A DNA stretch of 55,612 nucleotides, from positions 1-55,612 of the forward strand of contig JAZRQJ010000001.1 of the NCBI GenBank assembly GCA_045649685.1, written 5' to 3'. This document shows positions 51,093 to 55,612 of the stretch, piece after piece. Position 1 is the stretch's first letter; each line of letters opens with the position of its first letter. The notes under the pieces are model-generated. The model was not told the DNA's origin and ran no database searches. It saw only the letters and a program-made list of their open reading frames with translations. The translations under genes and the position numbers were made by a program. The stretch comes from RUG12519 sp045649685 (GTDB taxonomy: Bacteria; Bacillota; Clostridia; Oscillospirales; Ruminococcaceae).

Positions 51093-52238
51093 TTACCCCG
51101 CAGACATAGTAATCATAAGTGACGTTGTTGATATTATTAAAATTCCATAACAAATTAAAAATGCAAATAAAATTGAAAAACAATCTTTAATAGCAACCAT
51201 CATGTTAGAAATAATTGACATATTTAAAATATTAGCAAATCCTTCTATTAGAGAAATAACAAAAATAAAAAAAACAACTGTTAAAATAGGAGGCAGCAGC
51301 GTAACAATACAAACTATTATTCCAAATCCACCAACTGAAGATTTAATTAATAATAAGCAACTTAGAACAGAAGATAAAGCATCTCCAAGTGCTCCACCTA
51401 CAATAGGAATAAAACTGCTCGATAAAAATTTAGCGGCTTTTAAACCTATCCCATCAGTAGAAACAGCGATAGAATTTTGCAGCGTAAAAAGACCTACAAA
51501 TAAGATAACAAGCAATGATAAAACAAAAATTACAGCTTTCTTTATAGAAGATATTATTCCAGAAATATTAACATCTTCATTAAAACACCCCGTAACAGAT
51601 AATGCCAAAAATATTCCCATAGCAGGCAGTAAAATATCAACTATAAAAAAGGATAGAATTTGCGCTAGTGAAAAAATTGTAGCACTATATCCTATAGAGC
51701 TTACCGCTCCACCTGAAACTGCAATAACTCCACTAAATATTGGAATAAAACAAAGCATAAAATTACCAAACGCCTTAATAACTTGAGAAATACTAGACAT
51801 ACATTCAATTATTGGCATGATAATTACTCCACAAATGCATATTGATGTGATCACGCTCAGTACTCCATTAAAACTTGTATTTGACATTGTTGTCTTCATT
51901 CCATCAAACAGCGCACACATTAAAATTATTGCAAAGCAACTGGCAAAGGAAAAAATTGGCTTTCTTATAATATCAAAAATCTTATTAAACAAATATTCAA
52001 AAAATGTATTTATAGAAAATTTTTGCAAATCAGAAGGTCTTAAAGAATTAATTCCTATCCTTTGTAAGTCATCTTTTGTCCCGCTAGACAAATCACTATT
52101 TAATTTATCTATTTTTAAAAGTTCATACTGCTCATCTATTAATTCAGAATATTCTTGTTTATCATTATTAGCTGAAACATTAGTATCAAAACAACAAAAC
52201 AATAAAAAAACAGCAATAAAAATAAAAGATCTTTTCAT
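51093..52238 (-). CDS. spoIIIAE: Stage III sporulation protein AE
   Basis: Polytopic membrane protein, the likely channel core of the SpoIIIA complex. It has an N-terminal signal-like segment (FIFIAVFLLFCCFDTNVSA), then about eight membrane helices. The conserved central block contains MCALFDGMKTTMSN and SSSFIPIVGGALGDALSSVLSCLLLI. The 381 residues match the family. AAGGAAG precedes the ATG. It lies between spoIIIAD and spoIIIAF in the usual order. Confidence 0.95.
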   Translation of the reverse strand: MKRSFIFIAVFLLFCCFDTNVSANNDKQEYSELIDEQYELLKIDKLNSDLSSGTKDDLQRIGINSLRPSDLQKFSINTFFEYLFNKIFDIIRKPIFSFASCFAIILMCALFDGMKTTMSNTSFNGVLSVITSICICGVIIMPIIECMSSISQVIKAFGNFMLCFIPIFSGVIAVSGGAVSSIGYSATIFSLAQILSFFIVDILLPAMGIFLALSVTGCFNEDVNISGIISSIKKAVIFVLSLLVILFVGLFTLQNSIAVSTDGIGLKAAKFLSSSFIPIVGGALGDALSSVLSCLLLIKSSVGGFGIIVCIVTLLPPILTVVFFIFVISLIEGFANILNMSIISNMMVAIKDCFSILFAFLICYGILIISTTSLMITMSAG

Positions 52239-52251
52239 TTTAATCTTCCTT

Positions 52252-52641
52252 TTAATTTAAATAAACCATTCTCTGTATAATTTGCATTAAATCTAAAAAC
52301 ATGGGTAATGCCATTAAAATTATTGTTATCTTCCCAGTTAATTCAATTTTTATAGCAATTGCAGAATATCCAGAATCTTTACAAGCTTCAGATGCTAATT
52401 GAGTTAAATAACATATTCCAAGAGATTTCATAACAGTTGATATGTATATATTGTTTAAATTAAAATCCGTTGTCCACTTATTTATTACATCAAATATTGG
52501 ATATATGCTTCCTATAATTATTGCAAAAATTACTATTCCTGCTACCAAAGAAACTAACATAGAAAATTCAGGATTTGTTTTCTTTAAAATCAAACAAATT
52601 GATACAGCAATTAAAGATAAACCAACTATTGAAAACAACAT
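52252..52641 (-). CDS. spoIIIAD: Stage III sporulation protein AD
   Basis: A 129-residue membrane protein of the SpoIIIAC/AD family with four hydrophobic helices (MLFSIVGLSLIAVSICLIL, MLVSLVAGIVIFAIIIGSIY, YISTVMKSLGICYLTQLASE, ITIILMALPMFLDL). The conserved motif EACKDSGYSAIAIKIELTGK is clear. ATG at 52641 with GAGGTTA upstream is preferred over the longer frame and gives the usual length. It begins 10 bases after the spoIIIAC stop. Confidence 0.93.
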   Translation of the reverse strand: MLFSIVGLSLIAVSICLILKKTNPEFSMLVSLVAGIVIFAIIIGSIYPIFDVINKWTTDFNLNNIYISTVMKSLGICYLTQLASEACKDSGYSAIAIKIELTGKITIILMALPMFLDLMQIIQRMVYLN

Positions 52642-52651
52642 ATTTTTAACC

Positions 52652-52849
52652 TCAATATAAACCAAATAAATTTTTTATTGTTTCAAAAAGTTTGCTGATT
52701 TGTGCAACTACTATAAATAAAACAACTATTAGTCCAGCTAAAGATGTCAGCATTGCTTGTTCCTCTCTACCCGATCTAACTAATACTTGGTTAAGAACTG
52801 CTACAATAATTCCTATCGCAGCAATTTTAAAAATCAAATCTACATCCAT
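52652..52849 (-). CDS. spoIIIAC: Stage III sporulation protein AC
   Basis: A 65-residue, two-helix membrane protein of the SpoIIIA complex. MDVDLIFKIAAIGIIVAVLN and VLVRSGREEQAMLTSLAGLI are conserved in the family, the second with the RSGREEQAML loop between the helices. It lies between spoIIIAB and spoIIIAD. The short length is normal for AC. Confidence 0.95.
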   Translation of the reverse strand: MDVDLIFKIAAIGIIVAVLNQVLVRSGREEQAMLTSLAGLIVVLFIVVAQISKLFETIKNLFGLY

Positions 52850-52884
52850 ACTCTTAATTCCCTTTGTTTAACGATTTTAATCTT

Positions 52885-53394
52885 TTACATAAATACTACA
52901 AAAACTGCTAATCCAATCAAAATTCCTAAAGATCTAAATAATTTTCCTTTTTTGTTATAAATTTCTCTGGCCGATTGCAAACTAATTTTAAATCTATGTT
53001 CTACGTGTTCTAAAGCCATAATTTGTCCAATAGAATCTGATGCTCCCAATATACCAGACATTGATTTTAACAATTCTTTATCATCTTTAGATATGTTGCT
53101 ATTCCAATCAGCAATTGATTTTTCCCATGCATTAGGAAAAGGCATATCCATCATATTATTCTTAAGATTATTCAAAAAACTAAGATTATTAAACTTACTA
53201 CTAGAGTATAGCCTATTAAACATATCACTTAATTGTGACTGATTATACCTAATATCTATTTTTAACCATGTAATCAATTGGATTAATTCATCAATTTGAG
53301 TTTGATTTCGTTTTAAAGCTACTGAATATGTTAGTCCTATCAACAAAGGACATATTGCTAAAACTATTATCCCTAATTCTCGCAAATAAATCAC
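52885..53394 (-). CDS. spoIIIAB: Stage III sporulation protein AB
   Basis: Membrane-anchored SpoIIIA subunit with a GspF-like helical domain. It has an N-terminal helix (GIIVLAICPLLIGLTYS), a helical domain with ELIQLITWLKIDIRYNQSQL, KELLKSMSGILGASDSIGQ and a C-terminal helix (FRSLGILIGLAVFVVFM). The length of 169 is usual. The start is GTG at 53394 (or TTG at 53385) with only a weak ribosome binding site. The first 100 bases overlap the end of spoIIIAA in another frame, so translation is probably coupled. Confidence 0.92.
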   Translation of the reverse strand: MIYLRELGIIVLAICPLLIGLTYSVALKRNQTQIDELIQLITWLKIDIRYNQSQLSDMFNRLYSSSKFNNLSFLNNLKNNMMDMPFPNAWEKSIADWNSNISKDDKELLKSMSGILGASDSIGQIMALEHVEHRFKISLQSAREIYNKKGKLFRSLGILIGLAVFVVFM

Positions 53395-54274
53395 TCACTT
53401 TTATTATAGATTTCACCCTACAAGGTTCAGATTTTCCTTTTAAAAGAACTATATTGTCAAATGCACCAGTCATTAAAATTTTCTTGATTATGTCTCTTTT
53501 CACAATTTCTTCCAAACTTCCTCCATGTGCCGTAGCTATTAGTTCAACTCCTGCTCCCACACAGGCATTTATCGCTTCCAAATCAGAATTGCTTCCTATT
53601 TCATCACAAACAATAATTTCTGGACTCATTGTTTTAATAGCTGATATTATTCCATCTCTTCTATTCCAACTATCAAAAACATCAGCATTCCCTATATCAT
53701 TTTGAGGAATTCCATTTAAACAAGCTGCTATTTCACCTCGAGTATCTACTACGGAAATTACTCTATCATCTGAATTTCGAATAATATCTTTTATTAGAGT
53801 TGTTTTTCCACTAGCAGGAGGCCCAACCATTAAAAGTTTTCCAATATTCCCATTTAATATATTAATTAAGCTATTTGATACACCATAAATTTGTTTTGCA
53901 ATTCTTAAATTTATTGAACTAATTTCTCTCAAATTAATCAAATTATCATTTTCATCATAAACAGCAGTACCACTTATTCCTGCCCTATGCCCATCACGTA
54001 TAGTCACGAAACCTTGCTTTATTTCTTGAGTATGAGAATGTATAGAATAGCTACAGAGTGAACGAAAACACTCCCTAATTTCTTCGCTTTTTAATATTTT
54101 ATCTAAAAAATATAATTTGTTTTCATAAAATATGCAAATTTTTCTGCCAGCTCTCAATCTAATTTCACTAGCATTTACTTGTACATGCGTTGGAACTTTT
54201 AGCAGTACACTTTCTATATCAGCGGGTAATTCTTTTAATACTCTTTTAAATTCAATATCCTGCATATTTTTCAT
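53291..54274 (-). CDS. spoIIIAA: Stage III sporulation protein AA (ATPase)
   Basis: Secretion-type ATPase thought to power the mother cell-forespore complex. SEIRLRAGRKICIFYENK is the N-terminal block. Walker A is MVGPPASGKTTLIKDI, Walker B is EIIVCDEIGS, and VISVVDTRGEIAACLNG, shown with ATAHGGSLEEIVKR, completes the fold. The 327 residues exceed the usual length of about 305-310, because the C-terminus continues about 35 residues over the spoIIIAB start. AGGAGG lies 4-5 bases before the ATG. It is first in the spoIIIA operon, with a candidate sigma-E promoter upstream. Confidence 0.94.
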   Translation of the reverse strand: MKNMQDIEFKRVLKELPADIESVLLKVPTHVQVNASEIRLRAGRKICIFYENKLYFLDKILKSEEIRECFRSLCSYSIHSHTQEIKQGFVTIRDGHRAGISGTAVYDENDNLINLREISSINLRIAKQIYGVSNSLINILNGNIGKLLMVGPPASGKTTLIKDIIRNSDDRVISVVDTRGEIAACLNGIPQNDIGNADVFDSWNRRDGIISAIKTMSPEIIVCDEIGSNSDLEAINACVGAGVELIATAHGGSLEEIVKRDIIKKILMTGAFDNIVLLKGKSEPCRVKSIIKVSDLFARIRDNSFSNMSFVDRTNIFSSFKTKSNSN

Positions 54275-54303
54275 TTTACCTCCTTTGAATTATCACTTAC
54301 CAA

Positions 54304-54332
54304 TTACTATGCAGGTTGTCCTCTAACTATTC
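54304..54332 (-). promoter_or_regulatory. Candidate sigma-E promoter of the spoIIIA operon
   Basis: Minus strand GAATAGT (54332-54326), 14-base spacer, CATAGTAA (54311-54304). It resembles the sigma-E pattern with one -35 mismatch and a weaker -10. The spoIIIA operon is controlled by sigma-E in known spore formers. Confidence 0.45.
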
Positions 54333-54370
54333 CAAACTTCAAAAATTATATTTATAAAAGTAAAAATAAA

Positions 54371-54411
54371 AAAACAAGATAAACTTTAAAACATAGGGTT
54401 TATCTTGTTTT
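54371..54411 (-). terminator. Terminator after the methyltransferase gene
   Basis: AAAACAAGATAAAC (54371-54384) pairs with GTTTATCTTGTTTT (54398-54411), 14 bp with A/T tails. It lies between the methyltransferase gene and the spoIIIA operon. Confidence 0.8.
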
Positions 54412-54505
54412 TTGTTTTACTTATTCCAATCAATGTAGCAACTTTTTCTATAATATAATTTATATCTTTAGTATAAACCAAATAATTTGTACAAATATAA
54501 ATTTA

Positions 54506-55156
54506 TTATCTTAATGCCTTTAAAGTATAAGTTGCTCCCCAATTATTCAAAACTTCAACAGAAGAAAATCCTGCAGCCAACAAAACTTCCTTTTCATGAT
54601 CAATCGTTAATGGCGTATCATAATGATAAAGTTCCGTATCCAAAATATTCTGTTCTTTTTTCAATCGAACTAACTCCTCCTGATAAACCCTCTCTTCTTC
54701 CTCAGTCAATGCAAAATAATCTGTCAAAATAAAATATCCACCTATTTTCAAAGCCTCTCGCAATTTTTTATATAAAGGGATTTTTTCTTCTCTTGTAAAA
54801 TGATGCAATGATTCAACAGATACAGCAGCGTCAAATACGTTTAAACCAAATGGAACATCAAAATATGATCCCAAAATTAAATTCAGGGATTGATTGGAAA
54901 ATTTTCTTTTTAATACATCCAGCATACCTGGTGCAAGGTCAATACCCGTTATTTTAACTGTAGGTACAATCTCAAAATAATAGTCAATTTCCAAACCTGT
55001 TCCACAACCTAAGTCAAGAATATTTGAATCAGAACCTTGTGGCAAACAGCTAGCAGTAAAAGGATAAAATTTCAAAGCAGAATCGATACACATTAACTGA
55101 TGCTCCTCATAATCACTTAATCGAGAATCAAAAAATTCCCCCATTTTTTCAAGCAT
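54506..55156 (-). CDS. Class I SAM-dependent methyltransferase
   Basis: A 216-residue methyltransferase of the UbiE/Methyltransf_25 type. The SAM-binding motif I is NILDLGCGTGLEIDYYF, motif II gives ITGIDLAPGML, and VFDAAVSVESLHHFTREEK is the motif III/post-III block. ILTDYFALTEEEERVYQEEL precedes the C-terminal part. The substrate is unknown. It lies alone, with a terminator downstream and tRNA-Asn upstream on the same strand. Confidence 0.88.
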   Translation of the reverse strand: MLEKMGEFFDSRLSDYEEHQLMCIDSALKFYPFTASCLPQGSDSNILDLGCGTGLEIDYYFEIVPTVKITGIDLAPGMLDVLKRKFSNQSLNLILGSYFDVPFGLNVFDAAVSVESLHHFTREEKIPLYKKLREALKIGGYFILTDYFALTEEEERVYQEELVRLKKEQNILDTELYHYDTPLTIDHEKEVLLAAGFSSVEVLNNWGATYTLKALR

Positions 55157-55301
55157 ATCAATATCTCCTTAAAAAATATCTATTCATTACTACGTTTAAA
55201 ATATTTTAACAACATACTATATACAATTTTCATATAAAAATACAAATAGCAAAAAGACCTAAAAAATGAAGTCTCCCTGCTATCTAAACAAAATTACAAT
55301 A

Positions 55302-55377
55302 TGGCTCCTCCTGTTGGACTCGAACCAACGACCCTGCGGTTAACAGCCGCATGCTCTACCAACTGAGCTAAGAAGGA
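55302..55377 (-). tRNA. tRNA-Asn (anticodon GTT)
   Basis: The minus strand gives TCCTTCT paired with AGGAGGA, discriminator G and an encoded CCA. The D-arm AGCTCAGTTGGTAGAGCA, the anticodon arm TGCGG-CTGTTAA-CCGCA (anticodon GTT) and the T-arm GTTGGTTCGAGTCCAAC are all present. It follows the 5S gene. Confidence 0.96.
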
Positions 55378-55473
55378 ATATCCAAATAATCAAACATCCA
55401 ACATCTTCTTCAAAATCAAAATACACTAAACAACTAAACTAAAAGTAAAGATATCAAATGATTAACTATTTGT

Positions 55474-55589
55474 AACGGCATCGACCAATCTTTCCAAGCC
55501 GTCTCCAGCTAAGTATTGTAGGCGCAGATGAGCTTAACTACTGTGTTCGGAAAGGGAACAGGTGTGACCTCATCGCCATAGACACCGTT
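55474..55589 (-). rRNA. rrf: 5S ribosomal RNA
   Basis: Read on the minus strand it starts near ACGGTGTCTATGGCGATGAGG and contains CACCTGTTCCCTTTCCGAACAC and AGTTAAGCTCATCTGCGCC, the conserved loop B/C and helix segments of 5S. It ends with GACCGATGCCGT-like TGGTCGATGCCGTTA, complementary to the 5' end. The 23S and 16S genes should lie to the right of the window. Confidence 0.94.
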
Positions 55590-55612
55590 TAAAAAGAGTA
55601 AATAGAAATTCA

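Noticed and set aside
51202..51786. 194-residue plus-strand frame
   Set aside because: Antisense shadow of spoIIIAE; low-complexity composition caused by the complementary membrane codons.
1..55612. CRISPR array, prophage or insertion sequence
   Set aside because: No regularly spaced repeats, Cas genes, transposase, integrase or phage structural genes were seen on either strand.

Overview
The window is AT-rich DNA from an anaerobic, endospore-forming low-GC Firmicute, most likely a gut-type clostridium (Clostridia/Oscillospirales-like; inferred from gene content and codon use, not from a marker-gene comparison). The signs are a complete spoIIIAA-AH operon, spoIVA next to a SipL-type SPOCS/LysM gene, AdhE, rubrerythrin, consensus TTGACA-TATAAT promoters and strong AGGAGG ribosome binding sites. 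Most genes lie on the minus strand.

Layout from left to right. 1-4.9 kb is a minus-strand cluster: a truncated metallophosphoesterase, thrC, a dipeptidase, a fused RNase HII-YraN protein and rbgA. 5-9 kb holds an unknown membrane protein, the remains of a trp operon (a complete-looking trp leader-peptide attenuator followed by a broken trpB fragment), a ferritin-like protein and an HTH-membrane protein. 9-18.7 kb holds a type II pyrophosphatase with CBS/DRTGG domains, signal peptidase, rplS, a YnbB-type PLP enzyme, two M42 aminopeptidases, murD, malic enzyme and tRNA-Arg(CCG). 18.3-20.4 kb is the pantothenate operon panB-panC-panD, in which panD appears to begin with an AUA codon. 20.5-24.6 kb holds a histidine-kinase-like protein without an H-box and, divergent from it, the zinc uptake operon znuACB.

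24.7-30.7 kb: a DUF4474 protein with a metallophosphoesterase, CorA behind an M-box magnesium riboswitch, and AdhE under a promoter carrying a Rex-like site. 30.7-35.3 kb: a rubrerythrin gene translationally coupled to two tandem secreted M16-peptidase-like proteins. 35.4-35.7 kb: the RNase P RNA gene. 35.8-41.2 kb: pyrE, spoIVA, sipL (the last two with sigma-E-like promoters) and a DUF5050-like membrane protein. 41.2-45.3 kb: a ClpC-type unfoldase without the usual middle coiled coil, a 40-residue Cys-rich peptide and an alanine/sodium symporter. 45.4-49.4 kb: a possible leader ORF, tRNA-Leu(CAA), a decayed restriction-type gene, dtd, a class III aminotransferase and a DUF4097-like secreted protein. 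49.4-54.3 kb: the spoIIIA operon. 54.5-55.6 kb: a methyltransferase, tRNA-Asn(GUU) and a 5S rRNA that ends an rRNA operon entering from the right.

The most unusual items are the orphan trp attenuator with an 18-residue Trp-rich leader peptide, the AUA start of panD (supported by the fixed Ser25 processing site), the RNase HII-YraN fusion, and the rubrerythrin/tandem M16-like operon whose duplication copied the adhE promoter region. No CRISPR array, prophage, transposase or integrase was seen.
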